Assembly (NCBI GenBank): GCA_020637295.1
Contig: JACJWF010000006.1
Coordinates: 1-64,000, forward strand
Source of the DNA: Acidimicrobiaceae bacterium
GTDB lineage: Bacteria; Actinomycetota; Acidimicrobiia; Acidimicrobiales; Ilumatobacteraceae
Direction: 5' to 3'
DNA length: 64,000 bases
Shown here: positions 8,296 through 15,273 of the stretch, in pieces
Numbering within the stretch: the first letter of the stretch is position 1
Layout of the letters: every line of letters starts with the position of its first letter
The notes under the pieces: generated by a model
The model's database searches: none
Told to the model about the DNA's origin: nothing
Seen by the model: the letters and a program-made list of their open reading frames with translations, nothing else
Position numbers and translations under genes: made by a program

Positions 8296-9144
8296 TCAGC
8301 GGGCGATGTCGCGGTGGCCGGTGCGCACGGCGTGGCCGCGGGCGATCAGCCGCGCGGCCAGCTCCTCGGCGATGGCAACGCTGCGGTGGTGGCCACCGGT
8401 GCAGCCCACGGCGACGGTGAGGTAGCTGCGGCCCTCGCTCTCGTAGGCCGGCAGCAACTGCACCAGCAGCGCCTCGAACGAGTCCAGGAATGCCTGCGCC
8501 TGCGACTGGCCGAGGACGAACTCGCGCACCGCGTCGTCGTGGCCGGTCAGCGGGCGCAGTGCGGGATCCCAGTGCGGGTTGGGCAGGAAGCGCACGTCCA
8601 TCACGACGTCGGCGTCCATCGGCAGGCCGTGCTTGAACCCAAAGCTCTCGACCGCCAGCTGCAGGCGCTGGCCGTTGCTGGCGTCGTCGAACGCGGCCAC
8701 CAGCTTGGCCTTCAACTGGTGGATGTTGAGGTCGCCGGTGTCGATCACCAGGTCGGCCGCGGACTTCACCGGCTCCAGGTGCTCGCGCTCCAGCTCGATG
8801 GCCTCCATCAGGCCGTGGGCCTCACCGTCCAGCGGGTGCTTGCGGCGGGTGGCGTCGTAGCGCTGCACGAGCACCGGGGTCGCCGCGTCCAGGTACAGCA
8901 CCCGCACGCGGTGGCCGTCCGCCCGCAGCGCCGCGACCCTGGGCAGCACCTCCACGTGCTGGCGGCCGGACACCAGCGCCAGCCGGTCGATCCCGCTGCC
9001 CGGCTTGTTGACCAGCTCCACGATGGTGTCCACCAGCGACGCCGGCAGGTTGTCCACCACGTACCAGCCGAGGTCCTCCATCACCGCCGCGGCGGCGGAA
9101 CGACCCGCGCCGGACAGGCCGGTGATGAGCAGGATGTCGGCCAT
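8296..9144 (-). CDS. rapZ: RapZ/YvcJ family RNase adapter / nucleotide-binding protein
   Basis: This P-loop protein of 282 residues has Walker A-like GLSGAGRS at residues 9-16, where Arg replaces the usual Lys, as is common in actinobacterial members. The C-terminal domain has DVRFLPNPHW and VAVGCTGGHHRSV, the conserved RapZ signatures. The start ATG at 9144 has TACCAT (9153-9158) 8 nt upstream, which suggests a leaderless transcript. In E. coli RapZ links GlcN6P sensing to sRNA decay; the actinobacterial role is less clear. In most actinobacteria the order is uvrC-rapZ-yvcK-whiA-gap; uvrC, yvcK and whiA are not adjacent here. Confidence 0.95.
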   Translation of the reverse strand: MADILLITGLSGAGRSAAAAVMEDLGWYVVDNLPASLVDTIVELVNKPGSGIDRLALVSGRQHVEVLPRVAALRADGHRVRVLYLDAATPVLVQRYDATRRKHPLDGEAHGLMEAIELEREHLEPVKSAADLVIDTGDLNIHQLKAKLVAAFDDASNGQRLQLAVESFGFKHGLPMDADVVMDVRFLPNPHWDPALRPLTGHDDAVREFVLGQSQAQAFLDSFEALLVQLLPAYESEGRSYLTVAVGCTGGHHRSVAIAEELAARLIARGHAVRTGHRDIAR

Positions 9145-9152
9145 CGCACGTG

Positions 9153-9158
9153 ATGGTA
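9153..9158 (-). promoter_or_regulatory. Candidate -10 element of rapZ (leaderless)
   Basis: TACCAT lies 8 nt before the rapZ ATG, placing the transcription start close to the start codon. No -35 match is evident. Confidence 0.4.
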
Positions 9159-9167
9159 GGCGCGAGC

Positions 9168-9884
9168 TCAGCCCTTCACCGTGCGGAGATACAGCAGACG
9201 CGGGATGGTGGACGCCGCCTCGTACTCCTCGGCCTTGGCCAGGAAGCCGGCCGGCGGCGAGGGCTCCTCCATACGCTGCACGAACAGGCCGTTGGCCGCC
9301 AGCGTGTTGACGTAGCGGCTGAGTGGCCGGTGGATGAACGGGATGAACACGTCCTTCTCCACCTCCTCGATCGTCTCGTCCTCCACCAGGTAGGGGCCGA
9401 TCCGCCAGTACTGCTCCGGCGGGTCGAGGAACTGGTCGTCGATCCACCCGCTGTTCGGCGTCTGCAGCAGCGGGTGGTTGAGGAAGAAGCAGAAGCGCCC
9501 GCAAGGTTGCAGCACCCGCGCCACCTCGGCGATGGCATCGTCGACGTCGCGGATGTGCTCGAACACGAGGCAGGCGACCACTGCGTCGAAGCTGCCGTCG
9601 GCGAACGGCAGGGCACCGGCGCCGGCCCGGGCGAACACCCCTCCGCCACGCTCGTGCGCCACTCGCAGGCAGTTCCACGTGGGGTCGATGGCCCACACGT
9701 CCGCCCCCAGCCGGTTGGCCAGGCGGGTGACCTGCCCGTCGCCGCACCCCACGTCCAGCACCCGCCGGGCGCCCTCCAGCTCACGCGCCGCCAGCGGCAG
9801 GATCTGCTCTTCGTACTCTGGGTCGGCGCCATCGGTGAACCCGTCGATCCACCACTCGGCGTGGGTCTCCCACAACTCGCTCAT
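9168..9884 (-). CDS. Class I SAM-dependent methyltransferase
   Basis: This soluble protein has 238 residues. The glycine-rich SAM loop LDVGCGDGQVT (about residues 42-52) is followed by the acidic motif II region (AIDPTWNC), PFADGSFDAVVACLVFEH (motif with post-SAM residues) and the post-III segment VLQPCGRFCFFL, typical of Methyltransf_11. The ATG at 9884 is preferred over an open extension upstream because that extension is translated from a repeat, and TAGCCT lies 7 nt before the ATG. It precedes rapZ by 23 nt on the same strand. The substrate cannot be inferred. Confidence 0.88.
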   Translation of the reverse strand: MSELWETHAEWWIDGFTDGADPEYEEQILPLAARELEGARRVLDVGCGDGQVTRLANRLGADVWAIDPTWNCLRVAHERGGGVFARAGAGALPFADGSFDAVVACLVFEHIRDVDDAIAEVARVLQPCGRFCFFLNHPLLQTPNSGWIDDQFLDPPEQYWRIGPYLVEDETIEEVEKDVFIPFIHRPLSRYVNTLAANGLFVQRMEEPSPPAGFLAKAEEYEAASTIPRLLYLRTVKG

Positions 9885-9891
9885 CGCCGCC

Positions 9892-9897
9892 AGGCTA
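9892..9897 (-). promoter_or_regulatory. Candidate -10 element of the 9168-9884 methyltransferase gene (leaderless)
   Basis: TAGCCT lies 7 nt before the ATG, in the arrangement seen at several other genes of this window. Confidence 0.45.
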
Positions 9898-9898
9898 C

Positions 9899-10017
9899 GG
9901 CCACCCCCCAAGTTGGCGGTGAGTGGCGGTACCACCGCACCTGAACGCCAACTTGCGAGGGGCCACCCCCCAAGTTGGCGGTGAGTGGCGGTACCACCGC
10001 ACCTGAACGCCAACTTG
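9899..10017. repeat. Tandem pair of 45-nt AAGTTGGCG palindromes (copies 1 and 2)
   Basis: Two identical 57-nt units (9899-9955 and 9961-10017) are separated by 5 nt. Each holds a 45-nt imperfect palindrome (9910-9954 and 9972-10016) that starts AAGTTGGCG and ends CGCCAACTT, with 17 of 21 arm positions pairing by eye. Related single copies are at 35061-35105, 35750-35794 and 36507-36551. The pair lies between two same-strand methyltransferase genes. Confidence 0.9.
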
Positions 10018-10029
10018 TGGAAGCGGGGG

Positions 10030-11109
10030 CTACGGGCGGATCTCGTAGAAGGCGTTGACGCTGTGGTCGACGTCCAGCTTGCGGAAGCGGGTGAACCCGG
10101 CCGCCTCGGCCATCTCGCGGGCCTTGGACTCCGGCAGGCCGAGCGTGCCGAGCCCGGCGCCGCCCTCCTCGCTGAGCGCCGACGACATGCACGACAGCAC
10201 GCTGATGCCGTACATCAACGACGCCATCGGATTCTTGAGGGCGTTCTCCTCGAAGGTCTCGCGGGCCTTGATGTCCACCAGCAGCCAGGTGCCGTCCGGC
10301 CTCAGCGCGGCACGGATGGCAGCGATGACGTCCTGCGGGTGCGACATGTCGTGGATGCAGTCGAACGTGGTGACGAGGTCCAGCGACTGGTCCGACGGCA
10401 GCGGCACGAACCGGGGGTCGTGGAAGTCGGCGTTCTTCAGGCCGCTGTCCTCCAGCTTGCCCTTCGCCCGGTCCAGCGCGTGCTGGCTGATGTCGTAGCC
10501 GGTGAAGTGGCTGTTGGGGTAGGTCTCCGCCAGCAGCAGCACGGCGCTGCCGGCGCCACACCCCACGTCGGCCACCTTCGCCCCGGCGTCCAGCTTGAAC
10601 AGCACGTCCTCCATCGCCGGCAGCACCACCGGCACCAGGTTGTGGCGGTTCCACGGCTCGAAGCTGCGCTCGATGCCGACCGCACCCTCCGGCCCGTGGC
10701 TGTCGTAGTCGTGCCCCATGCCGGTGTGGAAGGAGTCGTGCACGTGCTCCAGCGCGTGCATGGTCTGGGGCAGGCGGTGGAACATGCCCATCCCGAACGC
10801 CGGGTGGTCCGGGTCGGCCAGCACGGCGGCGGCCTCCGGGCTGAGCGCGAACGTGTCGCCCGGGTGCAGCTCGATCATCCGGGCCGCGGCCTGGTTGTGC
10901 GCCCACTCCCGCACCCAGCGCTCCTGCGTGCCGGTCAGCTCGGCGAGCTCGTGCGTGGTGACCGGGTGGCCGGCGTCCCGCATCGCGGCGTACAGGCCGA
11001 TGCGGTCGCCGAGGTGGATCATGCCGGCGGTGACGGCACCCTCCAGCTTGGTGAAGAGGTGGAAGCTGTAGAGCTTCAGCTTGTCGGGGTCGATGTCGGT
11101 GGCAGCCAT
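10030..11109 (-). CDS. Class I SAM-dependent methyltransferase with N-terminal winged-helix domain
   Basis: The protein has 359 residues. The N-terminal about 95 residues (GLYAAMRDAGHPVTTHELAEL, WVREWAHNQAAARMI) form the winged-helix/dimerisation module seen in Rv2258c-like and O-methyltransferase-type enzymes. The SAM loop VADVGCGAGSAVLLLAE follows at about residue 170, then TTFDCIHDMSHPQD and WLLVDIKA. Two ATGs are adjacent (11112 and 11109). AGGAGG at 11116-11121 is 6 nt from the second, so 11109 is preferred. It follows the crotonase gene by about 11 nt and is probably cotranscribed. Substrate unknown. Confidence 0.9.
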   Translation of the reverse strand: MAATDIDPDKLKLYSFHLFTKLEGAVTAGMIHLGDRIGLYAAMRDAGHPVTTHELAELTGTQERWVREWAHNQAAARMIELHPGDTFALSPEAAAVLADPDHPAFGMGMFHRLPQTMHALEHVHDSFHTGMGHDYDSHGPEGAVGIERSFEPWNRHNLVPVVLPAMEDVLFKLDAGAKVADVGCGAGSAVLLLAETYPNSHFTGYDISQHALDRAKGKLEDSGLKNADFHDPRFVPLPSDQSLDLVTTFDCIHDMSHPQDVIAAIRAALRPDGTWLLVDIKARETFEENALKNPMASLMYGISVLSCMSSALSEEGGAGLGTLGLPESKAREMAEAAGFTRFRKLDVDHSVNAFYEIRP

Positions 11110-11120
11110 CATCGGCCTCC

Positions 11121-11933
11121 TCAGTTCGCGTCCGTGAAGTTGGGGGCCCGCTTCTCGAACCCGGCCATCACGGCCTCCATCTGGTTCGGCCGCCCGATCA
11201 GCGACCCGATGTACTTGCGCTCGGCGGCGAACTGCTCCGCCGCGCCCTGGTTGAACAGGCCGTTCATCAGCGCCTTGGCGGCACGCACCGCGTCGGGGCT
11301 GCGGCCGGCGATCTCGCGGGCCAGCGCCATCGCGTCCTCGTACGGCGTCTCGCTGAGGCGGGTGGCGATGCCCAGCTCGGCGGCCTCCCGCCCGTCGAAC
11401 ACCCGCGCCGTGAACACCAACTCCTTGGCCACGTCGGCACGCACCACCTGCGAGAGCATCAGCGTGCCGGTCATGTCCGGCACCAGCCCCCAGTGGACCT
11501 CGCGCACGCTGAGCTGGGTGTCCGGGTGGACGATGCGGATGTCCGCGCCCAGTGCGATCTGGATGCCACCGCCCAGCGCGTGGCCGTGCACGGCGGCGAT
11601 GACCGGGACGGGCACCTCCTGCCACGCCCACGCCACCTGCTGACCGAGGTGGGTGATGCCGCTGGGCTGGAGCGTGCCGGGGTTCTCGCCGGCCGGCCGC
11701 TCGCCGCCACCGGCGAGGGCACCCATGGTGGCGAAGTCCAGCCCGGCGCAGAACGACGAGCCCTCACCGCTGAGCACCGCCACCCGCACACCGGGCTCGG
11801 TCTTCAGCCGCTCGCCGGCGGCGGCCAGGGCGGAGAACATGGCACCGTCCAGCGCATTGCGCTTGTCGGCTCGGGTCATGCGCACGTCGGCGATGCCGTC
11901 GGTGATAGTGATGGAGACGCGGTCCTCGCTCAT
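11121..11933 (-). CDS. Enoyl-CoA hydratase/isomerase (crotonase) family protein
   Basis: This cytoplasmic protein of 270 residues has the crotonase fold. FCAGLDFATM is the first oxyanion-hole segment, and VHGHALGGGIQIALGADIRI the second glycine-rich oxyanion-hole segment. REVHWGLVPDM follows, with Glu at the place of the second catalytic residue region. A gap-like insertion (ALAGGGERPAGENPGTL) lies between the two. It probably acts on an acyl-CoA in beta-oxidation or related metabolism, but substrate and exact reaction are not readable. The start at 11933 is the first ATG after the neighbouring methyltransferase stop. Confidence 0.9.
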   Translation of the reverse strand: MSEDRVSITITDGIADVRMTRADKRNALDGAMFSALAAAGERLKTEPGVRVAVLSGEGSSFCAGLDFATMGALAGGGERPAGENPGTLQPSGITHLGQQVAWAWQEVPVPVIAAVHGHALGGGIQIALGADIRIVHPDTQLSVREVHWGLVPDMTGTLMLSQVVRADVAKELVFTARVFDGREAAELGIATRLSETPYEDAMALAREIAGRSPDAVRAAKALMNGLFNQGAAEQFAAERKYIGSLIGRPNQMEAVMAGFEKRAPNFTDAN

Positions 11934-11951
11934 GGGCCGCAGTCTGTCAGG

Positions 11952-12791
11952 TCACACCTTCTCGGCTTGCAGCGTGAACGACATCGGCAGCCGTTCCGGC
12001 CGGTCGATCAGTTCGTACTCCCCGCCGCCGATGTCGTGCATGGCGCCGGGCAGGGCCTCCCACGGGACGGACGTGTGCTCCTCGAACGCGGTGATGCGCA
12101 GGCCATGGCGCAGCACCGCCCCGAGCGTGTCGCTGAGGCCGTGGTTCCACTCCACTGCCAGCGTGTTGGTGAACACATGGTCGGTCTCCACATACGTGCC
12201 GCCCTCGTCGGACACGAACGCCTCCTCCACCTCGAAGTACGGCAACTCGATGCGCAGGTCGGCGCCGTCGTACTCCTCCTGCAGCGGGAGGGCGTACATC
12301 ATCGGATGACCTTCACGGATGAAGAGGCGCCCGCCGGGCCGCAGGAGTGCAGCCACCACCTGCGCCCACCGGTCCACCGACGGCAGCCAGTTCAGTGCAC
12401 CGATGCCCGTGTAGACGAGGTCGTAGTCGGCGCCCAGGGCCTCCACGGCGTTGTAGACGTCACTCTCCACGAAGCGGATGTCGTGGCCGCAGTCGGCAGC
12501 GATGCGCCGGGCCTCGGCCAGCGACGCCGGCGACAGGTCCAGGCCGGTGACGCTGCGGGCGCCCAGGCGGGCCAGCGACAGGGTGTCCGTGCCGATGTGG
12601 CACTGGAGGTGCACGACGTCCAGACCGTCCAGCCGGCCGAGGCGCGGCAGGTCGAACTGCACCACTTCGGACAGTGCCGTTGGCTCGGCGATGAGGCGGG
12701 GCACCTGGTAGCCGGGCGACGCCGCGTGTGCCGGCGCACGTTCGTCCCACTGGGCGCGGTTGACGTCGAGGTAGTCGCGATGTGGGTCCAC
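11952..12791 (-). CDS. Class I SAM-dependent methyltransferase
   Basis: The protein has 279 residues from a GTG at 12791. It begins VDPHRDYLDVNRAQWDERA, the usual opening for this family of small-molecule methyltransferases. VVHLQCHIGTDTLSLARLG is the SAM-binding loop, VTGLDLSPASL motif II, and LLRPGGRLFIREGHPM the post-III region. A longer start (ATG 12833) is possible but would overlap the start codon of the divergent nitroreductase, so the GTG is preferred. It is third in a run of minus-strand genes with the crotonase and another methyltransferase. Confidence 0.87.
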   Translation of the reverse strand: MDPHRDYLDVNRAQWDERAPAHAASPGYQVPRLIAEPTALSEVVQFDLPRLGRLDGLDVVHLQCHIGTDTLSLARLGARSVTGLDLSPASLAEARRIAADCGHDIRFVESDVYNAVEALGADYDLVYTGIGALNWLPSVDRWAQVVAALLRPGGRLFIREGHPMMYALPLQEEYDGADLRIELPYFEVEEAFVSDEGGTYVETDHVFTNTLAVEWNHGLSDTLGAVLRHGLRITAFEEHTSVPWEALPGAMHDIGGGEYELIDRPERLPMSFTLQAEKV

Positions 12792-12827
12792 GGCGACCAG
12801 CCTCGCGCGACGTGCGAAACTCGGCGG

Positions 12828-13475
12828 ATGCATTTGAACCTGTCCGCCGATGAGGTCCTGTCCACCACACGCGCCGTGCGCAAGCGCCTCGACTTCGATC
12901 GCCCGGTGTCGCGCGAGGTCATCGAGGAATGCCTGCAGCTCGCGCTCCAAGCGCCCACCGGCAGCAACAGCCAGGGCTGGCAGTGGGTGTTCGTCACCGA
13001 CCCGGCGAAGAAGCAGGCGCTGGCCGACATCTACGCCACCAACTTCGCCGAGTACGCCAAGTTCGCTCAGTCGAACTCGTACGAGGAAGGCGACCTGCGC
13101 CACGAGCAGCGCGACCGCGTCACCTCGTCGGCGATGTACCTGGTGGAGCACTTCCACCGCGTGCCGGTGATGATGGTGCCCTGCATCACCGGCAACCTGG
13201 ACCGCGTGCCGGCGTTCGCCGGGGCCTCGCAGTGGGGGTCCATCCTGCCGGCCGTGTGGAGCTTCATGCTGGCCGCCCGCGAGCGCGGCCTGGGCACGGC
13301 GTGGACCACCATCCACCTGATGAACGGCGGCGACAAGAAGGCGGCAGAGATCCTCGGCATCCCCGACGGGGTCACCCAGGCCGGGCTGTTCCCCATCGCC
13401 TACACCATCGGGACCGACTTCAAGCCCGCCAAGCGCCTCCCGCTCGACCCGATCACCCACTGGGACCAGTGGTAA
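12828..13475 (+). CDS. Nitroreductase family protein
   Basis: This FMN-dependent oxidoreductase has 215 residues. It begins MHLNLSADEVLSTTRAVRKRLDF, where the RxxRxF-like start and APTGSNSQGWQW match FMN-binding segments. SILPAVWSFMLAARERGLGTAWTT is the central helix and AEILGIPDGVTQAGLFPIAYT the typical C-terminal strand. It probably reduces nitro or quinone-like compounds using NAD(P)H, but many actinobacterial members are uncharacterised. It is divergent from a methyltransferase with about 36 nt between starts, and its last codons overlap the start of the next gene by 7 nt. Confidence 0.9.
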   Translation: MHLNLSADEVLSTTRAVRKRLDFDRPVSREVIEECLQLALQAPTGSNSQGWQWVFVTDPAKKQALADIYATNFAEYAKFAQSNSYEEGDLRHEQRDRVTSSAMYLVEHFHRVPVMMVPCITGNLDRVPAFAGASQWGSILPAVWSFMLAARERGLGTAWTTIHLMNGGDKKAAEILGIPDGVTQAGLFPIAYTIGTDFKPAKRLPLDPITHWDQW

Positions 13476-14260
13476 GCGAGCTCACCGACGGGGTGCGGGC
13501 GGCGGAGTTCTGCCGGCAGGACGGCTACGCCTACCGCTTCGACTGGGGGCCGGAGGGTCTGGCCGCGCTGGCACCCCACTGCGAGGTGGTGGTCATCGTC
13601 GACGTGCTGCGGTTCACCTCCGCGGTCTGCTGCGCGGTGGAGTCTGGCGCCACCGTGCTGCCGTACCGCTGGAAGGACGACACCGCAGGCGCGTTCGCCG
13701 CGGCCCACGGCGCCGCACTGGCCGGCCTCCGGGAGCACGGCGAAGCATCGCTGTCCCCCACCGACCTCCTCACGCTCCGCAAGGGGGTGCGGCTGGTACT
13801 GCCGTCCCCCAACGGCTCCACGCTCGCATTGACCGCGGCCGAGCAGGGAGTGCCCCACGTGCTGGCCGGCTGCCTGCGCAACGCCACGGCCACCTCGGTG
13901 TCGGCCCGGCGCCTGGCGGCCGGCGGGCCGATCGGCATCATCGCCGCCGGCGAGCGATGGGGCGACCCCGCCGGCCCGCTGCGCCCCGCGGTGGAAGACC
14001 TCCTCGGCGCGGGCGCCGTCCTGTGGGCGCTGGACCCGTCGGCGTCGATCAGCCGGCCGGCCTGCTCGCCGGAGGCCGCCGCGGCGCGGGCCGCGTTCCT
14101 CGCCGCCCGGCCCCGCCTGTACGAGGTGCTGCTCGACTGCTCGTCCGGCCGCGAGCTGGTGGGGCGTGGCTGGGAGGACGACGTGGCCACCAGCGCCGCC
14201 CACGACGTGACCCCCTTCGCCTGCCGCCTGGACGAGGGTGAGTTCAGCCTGGCCCGCTGA
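13469..14260 (+). CDS. 2-phosphosulfolactate phosphatase (ComB) family protein
   Basis: The protein has 263 residues from a GTG at 13469, overlapping the nitroreductase end by 7 nt. VVIVDVLRFTSAVCCAVESGATVLPY holds the conserved Asp-Val-Leu-Arg segment. LPSPNGSTL is the ComB PSPNG motif. AGERW and RPAVEDLLGAGAV are also family-typical. ComB dephosphorylates 2-phosphosulfolactate in methanogen coenzyme M synthesis; bacterial homologues act in sulfolactate metabolism or have unknown roles. No comA or comC gene is nearby, so the true substrate is uncertain. Confidence 0.85.
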   Translation: MVSELTDGVRAAEFCRQDGYAYRFDWGPEGLAALAPHCEVVVIVDVLRFTSAVCCAVESGATVLPYRWKDDTAGAFAAAHGAALAGLREHGEASLSPTDLLTLRKGVRLVLPSPNGSTLALTAAEQGVPHVLAGCLRNATATSVSARRLAAGGPIGIIAAGERWGDPAGPLRPAVEDLLGAGAVLWALDPSASISRPACSPEAAAARAAFLAARPRLYEVLLDCSSGRELVGRGWEDDVATSAAHDVTPFACRLDEGEFSLAR

Positions 14261-14321
14261 CCCACCACCCGCCCACCCGCAGGTTTTCCCCGACGGTCCG
14301 CCGCCCCTCCGCGCTGGCACA

Positions 14322-14392
14322 TTCCCGCGCCCGTGGGCGCGAATCCAGGTCGTGGCTGACGTGAAACCGCGCCCATGGGCGCGGAATCAGGT
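14322..14392. repeat. Pair of CGCGCCC-GGGCGCG palindromes
   Basis: CGCGCCCGTGGGCGCG (14326-14341) and CCGCGCCCATGGGCGCGG (14367-14384, a perfect 18-bp palindrome) are about 40 nt apart. Each is followed by GAATC(C)AGGT. Together they form two direct-repeat units between the convergent comB-like and gntR genes, so each could work as a bidirectional terminator. Confidence 0.7.
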
Positions 14393-14449
14393 CACCGGGT
14401 CGCTCTGGATGGCGGGAACTCGGGACGGCGCGGCGTGAGGCTCGGCGAG

Positions 14450-15178
14450 CTACTCGACCAGGCGCAGGCCGCTCGGCACGATCGAGGGCTCGGCCAGCGG
14501 CAACTCCACCGTGAACTCGGTGCGGTGAGCGGGGAAGATGTGCTCGCTCATCAGCACCGGCTGCCCGGCGACGGTGGTGGTGACGCGCTCGCAGCGCAGC
14601 ACCGGGCTGTCCACCGGGATCTCCAGCAGGGCGGCGTCCGCCTCGTCCGCCGCGGCGGCCCCGATGATCTGGCTGGCACCGCGCAGCTCCAGGCCGAGCA
14701 ACTCGTAGAACGGCTGGCGCTCCACGTCGCGACGGCTGAGGTGCTCGCCCAGCTCCGCCGGGCACCACACGGTGACCACGGCGAACGGCTCGCCGTCGGC
14801 CAGGTTGAGCCGCTTCACCCGCAGCACATGGTCGCACCCCAGGCGGGCACGAACCCGCTCCGGCGCGTCCACGAACGCGAACTCGACGATCTGGCGCTCC
14901 GGCCGCACGCCGCGGTCGGAGAGCTGGCCCTCGATGGTGTCCAGGTGGGACAGCGACTGCTGCACCGGCGCCGTCGCCACGTACCAGCCGAACCCCTGCC
15001 GGCTCTCCACCAGGCCCTCGTCGCGGAGCATCTCCAGCGCCCGTCGGACGGTGACACGGCTGACGTCGAACTGCGCGGACAGGTCACTCTCGCTCGGCAG
15101 CACATGCCCCGGGCCTTCGGCGCGAAGCTGGTCGCGCAGGGTTTGGGCGATCTCCTGGTAGCGGATGGTGCGCATCAT
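14450..15178 (-). CDS. GntR family transcriptional regulator (HutC subfamily)
   Basis: This DNA-binding regulator has 242 residues. The winged helix-turn-helix spans about residues 1-70 with PSESDLSAQFDVSRVTVRRALEML, the GntR signature. A UTRA ligand-binding domain follows (LNLADGEPFAVVTVWCPAEL, PVLRCERVTTTVAGQPVLMSE). A GGAGG lies 6 nt before the ATG at 15178; a second ATG follows directly. It is divergent from acn with under 100 nt between starts, so it may control aconitase, itself or both. HutC/UTRA proteins usually sense small metabolites or phosphorylated sugars; the ligand here is unknown. Confidence 0.93.
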   Translation of the reverse strand: MMRTIRYQEIAQTLRDQLRAEGPGHVLPSESDLSAQFDVSRVTVRRALEMLRDEGLVESRQGFGWYVATAPVQQSLSHLDTIEGQLSDRGVRPERQIVEFAFVDAPERVRARLGCDHVLRVKRLNLADGEPFAVVTVWCPAELGEHLSRRDVERQPFYELLGLELRGASQIIGAAAADEADAALLEIPVDSPVLRCERVTTTVAGQPVLMSEHIFPAHRTEFTVELPLAEPSIVPSGLRLVE

Positions 15179-15207
15179 GTGGGGCCTCCCCGCGAGCGAT
15201 CCGGGCT

Positions 15208-15244
15208 TTGGCCTTCTCGCTCACTTGTATTATGCTTGTCTACA
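15208..15244 (+). promoter_or_regulatory. Candidate acn promoter with a possible GntR operator
   Basis: TTGGCC (15208-15213) and TATGCT (15231-15236) are separated by 17 nt. An inverted TGTA...TACA pair (15226-15229 and 15241-15244) covers the -10 box and start point, where a repressor would act. AAGGGG, about 9 nt before the ATG, is the likely ribosome site. The assignment is by pattern only. Confidence 0.45.
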
Positions 15245-15273
15245 TCCGACCGCCGACGCAAGGGGAAACTTCC

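Noticed and set aside
9885..10013. N-terminal extension of the methyltransferase at 9168-9884
   Set aside because: The extra residues are translated from the palindromic repeat; the -10 box and ATG at 9884 fit better.
9899..10017. Possible CRISPR array
   Set aside because: Only two units with a 5-nt spacer and strong internal palindromes; no cas genes nearby.
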